From contig JABFGK010000002.1 of assembly GCA_013112555.1 (NCBI GenBank), positions 248,001 to 312,000 of the forward strand: a DNA stretch of 64,000 nucleotides. Reading direction: 5' to 3'. The DNA comes from Planctomycetota bacterium (GTDB taxonomy: Bacteria; Planctomycetota; Phycisphaerae; Phycisphaerales; UBA5793). Position numbers and translations under genes: made by a program. The notes beneath the pieces were generated by a model. That model was not told the DNA's origin. It searched no databases and was given only the letters and a program-made list of their open reading frames with translations. Below are positions 46,548 to 54,562 of the stretch, one piece after another (position 1 is the first letter of the stretch; every line of letters begins with the position of its first letter).

Positions 46548-48055
46548 CGACTTCGCCCGGTGCCATCTCGGCTGTTGCTGCCAGCGACGAATACCAGGAG
46601 CACTACGACCTGGAAATGCAGGCATTGATGCGCCGGCGCCTGTACTGGCTGTGCCTGGCCTGGCTCATCGTCATCGCCTTTCAGTATCTCCTGTCGTTGG
46701 CCGGCTTCTGTTATGAGTGTGTGACCAGCACGGAACTCACCTGGGACATGGCAGCGCTCACCCGGATGCCCGACCCGGTCGTCATTCTGGGGGAGGCCGT
46801 TCGGCTGACTGCCCTGGCCTGGGGCCTCTGGACGGTGCGGCGATCGCGCATGACGTATCAGGAAGTCCTCAAAACGGTGTATGCCCTGCTCATTCTCACG
46901 GGGCTGGCATCAATGGTCATTGCCTTGGGGCTGCATCGTGGGGCGGATAACGCATTGACGATCACCTCCCGTGGGCCGTTGGCCACCGCCCCGACCATCG
47001 TGATCGGTGAATCCATGCGCGTCCCGCTGATCCCCGAGTCAGCCCGCATGTACATGGCTCTGGCTGCCTTCCCGATTGCCTGGAGCCACCTGTTTGCCTG
47101 TGTCTTTCTCAACTGGTCGCCGAGGCAGTCATTGCTGCCGCTGGTATTTCTGTATCCGGTGTGGCTCGGGATGGCGGCGCTCTTCAGCGGGTGGCTCTCC
47201 ACCTCCTCGTCGGCCGGCGGGGCGATCCTCATCGGCCTGGGTGCCTACGGCCTGACCGCGTACAAGTCAGGCAGACTCAAAGGGAAACTCGAAAAACGCT
47301 ACATGCAGCAAAGCGTGCAGCGGGTGATTCGTGATCTCGTCGATGCGCGCAAGATTCACGAGTCATACTTCCCCGATCCGCTGAGCGATGGCCCGATTCG
47401 TCTGGCCTACTCCTACGAACCGATGCGCCAGGTCGGGGGGGACTTCCTCCACTCCCACACCGACAAGAACGGAACACTGCACGTCACCCTGCTGGACGTG
47501 ACCGGTCACGGCCTGGCTGCGGCCTTGACCGTCAACCGGATCGACGGCGAATTGGCACGGTTATACGCTGAAAACCCGGATACCACGCCGGATGAAGCCA
47601 TCAAACTCCTGAATCGGTACATGCACCTGACCATGGCCCGCCACAGCATTTATGCCACCGGCATGTGTCTGAGCCTGTCGACCGATGGGCAACTACGCTG
47701 GACCAACGCCGGCCACCCCCCTGCTTTCATTCGTCGAGCCGATCAATCCATCGAGCAACTCAACTCGACGACGTTCATGCTCGGCGTGTGCCCCGATGCA
47801 TCGTTCGACCCGGCTGCCGAAGTGACGCAACTCGAACCCGGCGACGTCCTGGTTCTGTACACGGATGGCGCCTGTGAGGCGCGCGACCATCGCGGCCGGC
47901 AACTCGGGATCAACGGCTTCCGTCAGGCCGTCGAATCATGGAATGCAGGGGGCAAAGAGGATCTGGTCCACTTCCTGCCGGATGTGATTCGTGAGTATCG
48001 GGAAGGGCCGGCCGTCGACGATGTGCTGATCACGACGCTGGCACGCAGTGCGTGA
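46544..48055 (+). CDS. Membrane SpoIIE/RsbU-type PP2C phosphatase, second of a pair
   Basis: A 503-residue paralogue of the preceding protein. The N-terminus aligns (SDEYQEHYDLEMQALMRRRLY with YEYQSELDQLSRRRFY). Several membrane helices follow, then a PPM domain with all motifs canonical: QVGGDFLHSH, LLDVTGHGLAAALT, LYTDGACEARD and VDDVLITTL. A linker DLVDARKIHESYFPDP between membrane and catalytic parts is also shared and is typical of RsbU-like proteins. Translation probably starts at the TTG at 46544, which overlaps the upstream stop (TTGA) and has AAGGA before it, so the two are coupled. The partner anti-anti-sigma factor is not in the window. Confidence 0.88.
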   Translation: MTTSPGAISAVAASDEYQEHYDLEMQALMRRRLYWLCLAWLIVIAFQYLLSLAGFCYECVTSTELTWDMAALTRMPDPVVILGEAVRLTALAWGLWTVRRSRMTYQEVLKTVYALLILTGLASMVIALGLHRGADNALTITSRGPLATAPTIVIGESMRVPLIPESARMYMALAAFPIAWSHLFACVFLNWSPRQSLLPLVFLYPVWLGMAALFSGWLSTSSSAGGAILIGLGAYGLTAYKSGRLKGKLEKRYMQQSVQRVIRDLVDARKIHESYFPDPLSDGPIRLAYSYEPMRQVGGDFLHSHTDKNGTLHVTLLDVTGHGLAAALTVNRIDGELARLYAENPDTTPDEAIKLLNRYMHLTMARHSIYATGMCLSLSTDGQLRWTNAGHPPAFIRRADQSIEQLNSTTFMLGVCPDASFDPAAEVTQLEPGDVLVLYTDGACEARDHRGRQLGINGFRQAVESWNAGGKEDLVHFLPDVIREYREGPAVDDVLITTLARSA

Positions 48056-48064
48056 GGCAGCCGC

Positions 48065-48826
48065 CTACAGACAACCCTGCATCGTTTTCATGACTTCGCC
48101 GATCACTTCGCACGCCCGATCCATGTCCCAGTGTTGTTCGTCACGGTTGCCGCAGTTGTTACTGATCACCCGCACCTCAACAGCCGGGATCCCCAGCCGC
48201 CTGGCCGTCAGGAGAACGGCTGCCCCCTCCATTGCCTCAGCGACGGCCCCGGTCACTGACTGGACCTGGGCGGCTGCTTCATCAGTCCCGCTGCACCGGG
48301 ACACGGTGGCCACGACGCCCGAGCGGGGTGCCAGCGGCTCAAGCGCCCCGAGCATCCACTCGAAGAACTCGGGATCGGCTGCCAGGCGATTCCCCCGGCA
48401 CCAATCGGGCGAGCCTGGGACCAGGCCGAAGCCAAGCGATTCGAGATCGGCGAACCCCTCAGGCGTGATGATCCCCTCTTCGTAGAAGACCGATTCGCCG
48501 GCAATGACGACGTCACCGGCTCGCAGATCGCTGCCAGGAAGGGCACCGGCAATCCCGAGGTTGACCACACAGCCCGGCGTCATTGCTTCGGCCCCGATCG
48601 CCCAGGCCGTCGCAGCCGCGGCATTGGCAGCCCCCAGGCCGGAAAACACAACGTGACCGTCAGCCACATCTGTGGTGATCGCCTGCAGGTGCCACCCCGG
48701 CTCATCGACTTCATTGGGACGAGTCGGCACGTCAGCCGACACGCCGGAGACGCAACGGAACTCAAGCGGCGTGGCTGCAACGAGCAGTTTGGGTTGGTAC
48801 GGCCATCTGAACATGGGAGGCATCAC
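48065..48826 (-). CDS. mqnB: Futalosine hydrolase
   Basis: A 253-residue nucleoside phosphorylase-fold protein. VVNLGIAGALPGSDLRAGDV is the purine-nucleoside fold signature, and AEAMEGAAVLLTARRLGIPA plus EVRVISNNCGNRDEQHWDM match the family's base- and ribose-binding end. The arrangement fits MqnB, which removes hypoxanthine from futalosine in the alternative menaquinone pathway. MTA/SAH nucleosidase is the main alternative. Its ATG overlaps the upstream TraB-like stop by four bases. Other mqn genes are absent from the window. Confidence 0.82.
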   Translation of the reverse strand: MMPPMFRWPYQPKLLVAATPLEFRCVSGVSADVPTRPNEVDEPGWHLQAITTDVADGHVVFSGLGAANAAAATAWAIGAEAMTPGCVVNLGIAGALPGSDLRAGDVVIAGESVFYEEGIITPEGFADLESLGFGLVPGSPDWCRGNRLAADPEFFEWMLGALEPLAPRSGVVATVSRCSGTDEAAAQVQSVTGAVAEAMEGAAVLLTARRLGIPAVEVRVISNNCGNRDEQHWDMDRACEVIGEVMKTMQGCL

Positions 48827-50175
48827 ATGCTGGGCATCATGCGCTCAAGCATTTTGCGCATGGTTTCGACATTCTGCTTTGACAGGCCGGCAGCCGACGG
48901 ATCGACGGTGATCGCCGGGATCCAGAAGGTTGCCGCATGCTCGTACCCGCACTCGGACATGATGCGCTGCTCCAGGTCAGCAAGATGACCCGCCCCGTAG
49001 ACAATGGCAATACAGTCCCGAGGCGTGTCCGTTTGCTCGTTCAGTGCGGTTTGCAGATCAGCAACCACGACCTTGTTCCGGTTTTCGATCAGGACCTTCA
49101 TGAGCGAAGACAGGCTTTCCGGGGCACCCGGCAGTTCGGTCAGCCCTTCGGTTTCAACGAGGCGCAGCATGTCCATCATGAACAGTTTGAATACCACCTG
49201 CATTCTCGGGTTCGCTTCAACGATGGCAAACATGACCTTCATCAGCCGGCCGGTGAATGACGACCCGTCCATGATCTTGAACAGGGCCGTCGCATCAGCC
49301 CCTTCGTCCTCGGCCTGCTTGAGCACCTGATCGATGGTGAGATCGCTGTTACGGTAGTTCGGTCGGTCGTAGCGCATGGCATCGAGTTGGAAGACGAGGC
49401 CGAGTGCTTTGGCCATGCGGCCCTGAATCCCCGGGTCATCCTTCAACTCGGCCGGCGTCAACGGGTTCTGGTCGGCGAAGGCAAGATCAGCGTCTTCATC
49501 CTCACCGCCAGGTCGGCCGTCGGCCCCGTAACTGAGCAGGGAGAAGGCACCGGATTCGTCCACCGAATATGCAATCGCGTTTCCCCACCCGTCGTTGCGA
49601 CTCTGTTGGATCTGCTCGGCTGCGCCCATGTGCTCGGCCCCGAAGTCCTGCTTCAGTTGTTCGAGTGATGGTGGGTACGCGTCGCCGGACTCGCGTTTGT
49701 GTCGTTCGAGGACGATGGCCAGGAAGCGCAGACTCGCCTCGGTCTGACGGAGTCGGGTTTCGTAGTCGATCTCGGCATCGGGGTCAGAATCCAGCCCCAT
49801 GCCGCGCGGCTTGACGCCTTCAAACAGGACCAGATCCTGCGCATCGAGAAAGGCCTGCAGCAGTGCGTAAAACGATGGATCGGCAATATGCACGGCCCCG
49901 ACCAGTGCGACAGCCGGCTGATCCGTGTCAGCCTGGGCTGCAAAGACCTTGATGGCAAGATCCAATCGGACGGTACCGGCCTGATCATCCTCAACGACGC
50001 GGATGTACGGGCCGCTGTCCGGCGAGAGGGGCTCAGCCTCTTCTTGTGCCGGCACCGGAGCCGCGCTGCCAATACACGTACAGACGGCCAAGACCGCTGC
50101 AGACAGCAGGCACAGGGTACGTGGCGGGTTGCTCCGCAGAAACGTCACGATATGCAGTGTTCTCATAGTCATCAT
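48823..50175 (-). CDS. Secreted TraB/PrgY-like protein with an inserted GspG pseudopilin domain
   Basis: A 450-residue protein with an N-terminal signal or anchor (TLCLLSAAVLAVCTCIG). TraB-family hallmarks stand far apart: ALVGAVHIADPSFYALLQAF with LVLFEGVKP at residues 90-123, and CIAIVYGAGHLADLEQRI near 388-405. Between them, residues about 140-235 match the head of the type II secretion pseudopilin GspG: YPPSLEQL, DGWGNAIAYS, and SYGADGRPGGEDEDADLAF, the calcium-binding loop. The gene is translationally coupled to mqnB. TraB relatives are putative metalloproteases; the GxxH pairs are kept here. GTG 50187 and ATG 50175 are both possible starts. Confidence 0.78.
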   Translation of the reverse strand: MMTMRTLHIVTFLRSNPPRTLCLLSAAVLAVCTCIGSAAPVPAQEEAEPLSPDSGPYIRVVEDDQAGTVRLDLAIKVFAAQADTDQPAVALVGAVHIADPSFYALLQAFLDAQDLVLFEGVKPRGMGLDSDPDAEIDYETRLRQTEASLRFLAIVLERHKRESGDAYPPSLEQLKQDFGAEHMGAAEQIQQSRNDGWGNAIAYSVDESGAFSLLSYGADGRPGGEDEDADLAFADQNPLTPAELKDDPGIQGRMAKALGLVFQLDAMRYDRPNYRNSDLTIDQVLKQAEDEGADATALFKIMDGSSFTGRLMKVMFAIVEANPRMQVVFKLFMMDMLRLVETEGLTELPGAPESLSSLMKVLIENRNKVVVADLQTALNEQTDTPRDCIAIVYGAGHLADLEQRIMSECGYEHAATFWIPAITVDPSAAGLSKQNVETMRKMLERMMPSM

Positions 50176-50397
50176 CTTACCTGACACAGCGGTGTTGGGT
50201 TCACTCCATCCCTTTCCTCATTCATCGTCTCGATTCGGATTGCGGTGAAGTGGGCGAACATTCCCACCCGGCCCAGCGTCTTGATACGGAAAAACGGAGA
50301 TACGTTTCCGGAAGGAAGAGCGCTACGCTCACTGCACGTCGTGAAGATGGTGCCAAGACCGTTGGAGTCCGCACGGGTGTTGAGTTCGCTGACAAAC

Positions 50398-51408
50398 ATG
50401 ATCGTGGAACTGGAGTCGCAGACCGGCCAGTGGGTGTTTATCGGCCTGTCTTTGCTGATCACGATTGTTCTGTGTTTTGTGGCAATTCCACTGACCACGG
50501 ATCTGATGGTGAACCATGCTGCCGGGCTGGCAGGCCGCTGGTTCGGGCCGAAGTTCCGGACGCTCGTGATCAACGCCTCGACGAACAACCCGGAACTGGC
50601 TGCGATGGCAGTCTCACTCGGGATGCGACGACTCGGCGGGTGGGCCAACCCGCTCGGCTCCCTCGGGGCCAACTGCTACCTGATGTTCCTGGTGGCCCCC
50701 ATCTGGCTCGTGCTGACTGATCTGGTCCGAGGGCGGGCAGACAACGTGAAGCGCCTCGTGACGTTGATTCGCACGGAGAAGCGGCTCGTGTTCTGGCATG
50801 TCGGGATGGCCCTGTTTGCGGTCGTGTGCGGGAACGGGGCCCTGTGGCTGATGCGAACGCACAGCACCGAAGTCGCGCCGGAACCGATCAGGGACGCCGT
50901 CTCCTCAGCAGCCGGCCAATCGGTCCTGACGCCCCCAACCGACTGGACGATGTACGTGGCGCTGGGTGTGTTGGTGGCGGGCGTCCTGATCATGCTGCTG
51001 CTGGAGGCCGGCCTGAAACGGCGTCGGCCGAATCTGTATACCGACATCCATGATGCGAACCACGGGCACAGCCTGATCCTCTTTGGGGTCGGGACCGTCG
51101 GCCTGATCGTCTCGTGCTGGCTGATGAACGCGTTGTTCCTGGCCTGGACCGAGTTGTATGGGGAGCATCTGGGCCGCGTACTCGGGACGGCTGTGTTTGC
51201 CGGCCTGCATTATGTCCTCGGGGCCTTGATCACGTCATTGCCCGAACTGCGCGTCGCGCTGGGCAACTACAGACGGCTGACCGTTCCCGATCTGAACACC
51301 GCCCTGGGCAGTGCCAGTTATTCAAACCTGACGAACCTGGCAATCTGTCTGCTGGGATTGGCCCTGTTTGCCGGGCTGACGTGGTCCGGGGTCTCGATGC
51401 CGTGGTAG
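50398..51408 (+). CDS. CaCA-like cation exchanger (sodium/calcium exchanger superfamily), divergent
   Basis: A 336-residue membrane protein with about ten helices and two inverted halves. Each half holds an alpha-repeat-like motif: NASTNNPELAAMAVSLGMRR ... NPLGSLGANCYLMFLVAP, and ALITSLPELRVALGNYR ... ALGSASYSNLTNLAI. The PE pairs and GS(x)2-4N motifs are those that bind Ca2+ and Na+ in CaCA exchangers. In the first repeat the usual GTS is AST, and the GSNxxN motif is altered in both. It may exchange another cation. The frame extends to 50245, but hydrophobic similarity begins at the ATG at 50398; ribosome sites are weak. It is divergent from the TraB-like gene. Confidence 0.75.
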   Translation: MIVELESQTGQWVFIGLSLLITIVLCFVAIPLTTDLMVNHAAGLAGRWFGPKFRTLVINASTNNPELAAMAVSLGMRRLGGWANPLGSLGANCYLMFLVAPIWLVLTDLVRGRADNVKRLVTLIRTEKRLVFWHVGMALFAVVCGNGALWLMRTHSTEVAPEPIRDAVSSAAGQSVLTPPTDWTMYVALGVLVAGVLIMLLLEAGLKRRRPNLYTDIHDANHGHSLILFGVGTVGLIVSCWLMNALFLAWTELYGEHLGRVLGTAVFAGLHYVLGALITSLPELRVALGNYRRLTVPDLNTALGSASYSNLTNLAICLLGLALFAGLTWSGVSMPW

Positions 51409-51447
51409 CCGGGAACAGTTGACGGCATCCGGCTATCGTGCCTGCGT

Positions 51448-53259
51448 ATGCACGACCCACTCCCATCTGAAGGTCTCACAGCCCGCTGGCGCTGTCTCAA
51501 CACGGATCGCCCGCGAACCGGGCCGGACTCCGCGTCACTGGTCAGCCGAATCCTGACGGCGCGCGGCCTGACGGACCCGCAGGCTATCGAACACTATCTC
51601 TCCGTGTCATTGCGCGATCTGCCGGATGCAGCGTTGTTGCCGGCCGGTGAGCAGGCCGCCGGGCGGCTCGTGGAAGCCGTGCGGAATCACGAGCGAATCG
51701 TCATCTACGGCGACTACGACGTGGATGGGATTACGGCCACTGCCACGTTGTACCACGCGATCAAGACCGCCGATCCCGATGCGAACGTCCTGCCCTATGT
51801 CCCGCACCGGCTCTCAGAGGGCTATGGGCTGAATGTCGAGGCAATTGCCGAACTCGCCACGGCCCACAACGCCGATCTGATCATCTCCGTCGATTGCGGG
51901 ATCACCGGGTTTGATGCCGCTCAGGAGGCTGCCCGGCACGGCTGCGATCTGATTATCACGGATCATCACAACCCCCCTGCTGCGGGCGAACCCTTGCCGC
52001 CGGCACTGGCGATTGTTCATCCGGGATTACCCGACTCGGCGTATCCGTACCCACATCTGTGCGGGGCCGGCGTCGCATTCAAACTGGCCTGGCTCTTTGC
52101 GCTGCGATGGTGTGGGTCGGAGCGGGTCAGCGAGCCGTTTCGAAAGTTCCTGACCGAGTGCCTCGCCCTGACGGCCCTGGGCACCATTGCCGATGTGGTC
52201 CCGTTGACCGGCGAGAATCGCATCCTGGCATATCACGGCCTGCGAATGATGCGGCACACACGATTCACCGGATTGAACGCCTTGATCCATGCAGCGGGGC
52301 TCGATGACGAGGCCCGGATCGACACCGTCGCCGTCGGCTTTCGCCTTGCCCCGAGGCTCAACGCCTGCGGCCGGATGGGGCACGCACGCGATGCCGTCCA
52401 CTTGCTCACCCAAGTCACTGACCTGCAAGAGGCTGCACGCATTGCCGTCGAGTTGAACCGGCTCAACGATGATCGACGCAATACCGAGCAGCACATTCTG
52501 GAACAGGCACGAGCGATGGCGATTGAACACGGCATGACGAGTGATCACAATCGCATCATCGTGCTGGCCCATGAGGACTGGCATCGCGGCGTCGTCGGGA
52601 TCGTGTGCTCGCGATTGGTTGATGAGTTTCATCGCCCGACCATCCTGCTGCAGAAAGAGGATGGCATCTACAGCGGGTCGGCCCGTTCGATTCCAGGCTA
52701 CTCGATCCACGCCGGCCTGTGTGCCGTCGATGAGCACCTGGACCGATATGGCGGGCACGACATGGCTGCCGGGGTGGCAGTGAAGCCGGAACAGTTTGAT
52801 TCGTTTGTGCAAGCCATCACGGCCCATGCCAATGCGAACCTCGAACCGGATGCTCTGTGTGCAGAGGTTGAGATTGACTGCGAGGCCATGATCCACGAAC
52901 TGGACCTTGCCACGGTGCAGTCGATTCTTGATCTGGGGCCGTTCGGGCAGGAGAACCCGCGCCCGGTGATCGCGCTGCGTGACCTGGTTCTGTACAGCCC
53001 ACCAAAGCGCATGGGGGCCAATGGCAAGCATCTGTCGCTGACGGTTCGGCCGGCCGGGACCATGACTTCGGCAGCAGGTCGGTCCGGGTCAGCAGCAGGG
53101 CCGAGGTTGCTGCGGATGGTCGGGTGGGGCTGGGGGCACGCAGCCGAGCGGTTGGCCCAGGGGTCCACGCTGGCAGCAGCGGCCGTGACGGTCTCCTTGA
53201 ATCACTGGCAGGGCAACACGACGGTGCAGGGGGAGATTCAGGACCTGGCGCTGGAGTGA
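51448..53259 (+). CDS. recJ: Single-stranded-DNA-specific exonuclease RecJ
   Basis: A 603-residue 5'-3' exonuclease used in recombination and mismatch repair. DHH-family motifs are intact: IVIYGDYDVDGITAT (I), LIISVDCGITG (II), LIITDHHNPP (III) and TALGTIADVVPLTGENR (IV). The DHHA1 part has GFRLAPRLNACGRMGHA, GSARSIPGYSIH and RYGGHDMAAGV, and an OB-fold follows (LGPFGQENPRPV). Length is close to E. coli RecJ (577). A 15-residue Ala/Gly/Ser stretch interrupts the C-terminal part (about 530-545). No strong ribosome site precedes the ATG. Confidence 0.95.
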   Translation: MHDPLPSEGLTARWRCLNTDRPRTGPDSASLVSRILTARGLTDPQAIEHYLSVSLRDLPDAALLPAGEQAAGRLVEAVRNHERIVIYGDYDVDGITATATLYHAIKTADPDANVLPYVPHRLSEGYGLNVEAIAELATAHNADLIISVDCGITGFDAAQEAARHGCDLIITDHHNPPAAGEPLPPALAIVHPGLPDSAYPYPHLCGAGVAFKLAWLFALRWCGSERVSEPFRKFLTECLALTALGTIADVVPLTGENRILAYHGLRMMRHTRFTGLNALIHAAGLDDEARIDTVAVGFRLAPRLNACGRMGHARDAVHLLTQVTDLQEAARIAVELNRLNDDRRNTEQHILEQARAMAIEHGMTSDHNRIIVLAHEDWHRGVVGIVCSRLVDEFHRPTILLQKEDGIYSGSARSIPGYSIHAGLCAVDEHLDRYGGHDMAAGVAVKPEQFDSFVQAITAHANANLEPDALCAEVEIDCEAMIHELDLATVQSILDLGPFGQENPRPVIALRDLVLYSPPKRMGANGKHLSLTVRPAGTMTSAAGRSGSAAGPRLLRMVGWGWGHAAERLAQGSTLAAAAVTVSLNHWQGNTTVQGEIQDLALE

Positions 53260-53434
53260 TGTGCCGGCACGCGCTCCGCCGGCGCGTCGCGGCTCACTGA
53301 ATCGGGCCGATCTCGATTTCATAATCCGCCGCCCGCTCAACAACCGGCCTTTCTGTCGAAATCTGAATTCCGGTAGACAAATCCCGTTCTGACCCGACTC
53401 TGTGTTCTTGTGAGCGATGATGTCAGGAGTGGCG

Positions 53435-54001
53435 ATGCAAGGGCTTCCCGGAGCAACATCTCGAAATCGGCAGCACCCGGACACCTCCGGGATCGAGCGC
53501 TGTTTCGACCGGCATGCCGGCTGGCTGCTGCTGTATGCCCGGAGTTTGCCGTTTGATGATCCCGAGGCAGCGGTCCAGGAGGCCTTCCTGAACCTGTGGG
53601 GGAGACTTGAGGCCGGGGCCGTGATCGAAGATGCGGCTTCCTACCTGGCAGCCATCGTCCGGAACGCGGCAACGCGTGAGATCGGCAGGAATCGGCTCAG
53701 GCTGACATCCGTATCGGAAACCGACTGGTTCACCCGGCAGAAGGCGAGCCACGACGCCGTCAGCCCGAAGGCTGTGCAGACGGCCGTGCAGGCACTGCCT
53801 GATGATCAGCGGGACGTCGTGATTCTGAAGATCTGGGGCGGCCTGACGTTTGAGCAGATTGCCTGGGCCCTCGGCATCCCGATGAACACCGCTGCCAGCC
53901 GGTATCGCTATGCACTCCAGCGCCTGAAGCGGCTCCTGGAAGGCGATCTGACGGCCACCCGAAGCACACCACCTGGAGTATTGAACAATGACCAGGGATG
54001 A
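53435..54001 (+). CDS. ECF RNA polymerase sigma factor
   Basis: A 188-residue sigma-70 factor. Region 2 includes EAAVQEAFLNLWGRL and SYLAAIVRNAATREIGRNR. Region 4 includes LPDDQRDVVILKIWGGLTFE and GIPMNTAASRYRYALQRLKR. AGGAG stands five to six bases before the ATG at 53435; in-frame ATGs at 53417 and 53420 lack one. Its 3' end overlaps the next gene by 14 bases; that gene encodes a one-helix protein typical of an anti-sigma factor. The pair presumably senses an envelope signal. Confidence 0.88.
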   Translation: MQGLPGATSRNRQHPDTSGIERCFDRHAGWLLLYARSLPFDDPEAAVQEAFLNLWGRLEAGAVIEDAASYLAAIVRNAATREIGRNRLRLTSVSETDWFTRQKASHDAVSPKAVQTAVQALPDDQRDVVILKIWGGLTFEQIAWALGIPMNTAASRYRYALQRLKRLLEGDLTATRSTPPGVLNNDQG

Positions 54002-54491
54002 ACGCGAATTTGAAGCACAACTCCAAACGTTGGAACCGGCTGCGGTCCCGGCGTCACTGAAGCACTCGGTCGTCAGTGCTGTTGGGCATCAGCACACTGA
54101 TTCACGATCGCCGGTACACGGCATCCGTTGGAGAACCGCCGCTGCGATCGCCTGCATCGTCGGGCTGGCCGGCCTGGCAGCCGGGCGGTGGTCGGCCGGG
54201 CTGGGTGATTCAGCACCGGGCACACTGCCGCAGGATGTGGTCACCGGGTCGCCGGGCAATACGACTGATGGAAGCAACGATGCTCCACGCACATCGAATC
54301 CGTCCTACGCAGGACGGCCGACCCATGAGACAACGCAGCCGTACAGCCTGGCCGTGTTGCGGATGGCAGTGGCCCAGGACGATCTCGAGGCTCAGTTGTT
54401 CAAGTCGGCCGAAGCACTCGGAGCGCCGCACCAACCGGGACCGGCACCACTGCGGACTGAAGATGTTCTGAACATGACAAATGACCCCTAG
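53988..54491 (+). CDS. Putative anti-sigma factor, single-pass membrane protein
   Basis: A 167-residue protein. A cytoplasmic N-terminus of about 48 residues (DEREFEAQLQTLEPAAVPAS) precedes one hydrophobic helix (AAAIACIVGLAGLAAG), then a polar Ser/Thr/Gly periplasmic part. No zinc-binding HxxxCxxC motif is present, so it is not a classic ZAS anti-sigma factor. The call rests on topology and on overlap with the sigma gene. It could instead be an unrelated small membrane protein of the same operon. Confidence 0.65.
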   Translation: MTRDEREFEAQLQTLEPAAVPASLKHSVVSAVGHQHTDSRSPVHGIRWRTAAAIACIVGLAGLAAGRWSAGLGDSAPGTLPQDVVTGSPGNTTDGSNDAPRTSNPSYAGRPTHETTQPYSLAVLRMAVAQDDLEAQLFKSAEALGAPHQPGPAPLRTEDVLNMTNDP

Positions 54492-54535
54492 GTCGGCTCA
54501 CGTCCGGCGTTGTAAAAGTAGGACGCGGAGCCGAC
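54492..54535 (+). promoter_or_regulatory. Long hairpin between anti-sigma and secreted-protein genes
   Basis: GTCGGCTC (54492-54499) pairs with GAGCCGAC (54528-54535), and CGTCC with GGACG inside, around a loop of about 15 bases. It begins directly after the upstream stop codon. There is no U-tract, so it may be an mRNA processing or attenuation element rather than a full terminator. Confidence 0.5.
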
Positions 54536-54562
54536 ACACTCACCCACGACGGAGGTATCCCT

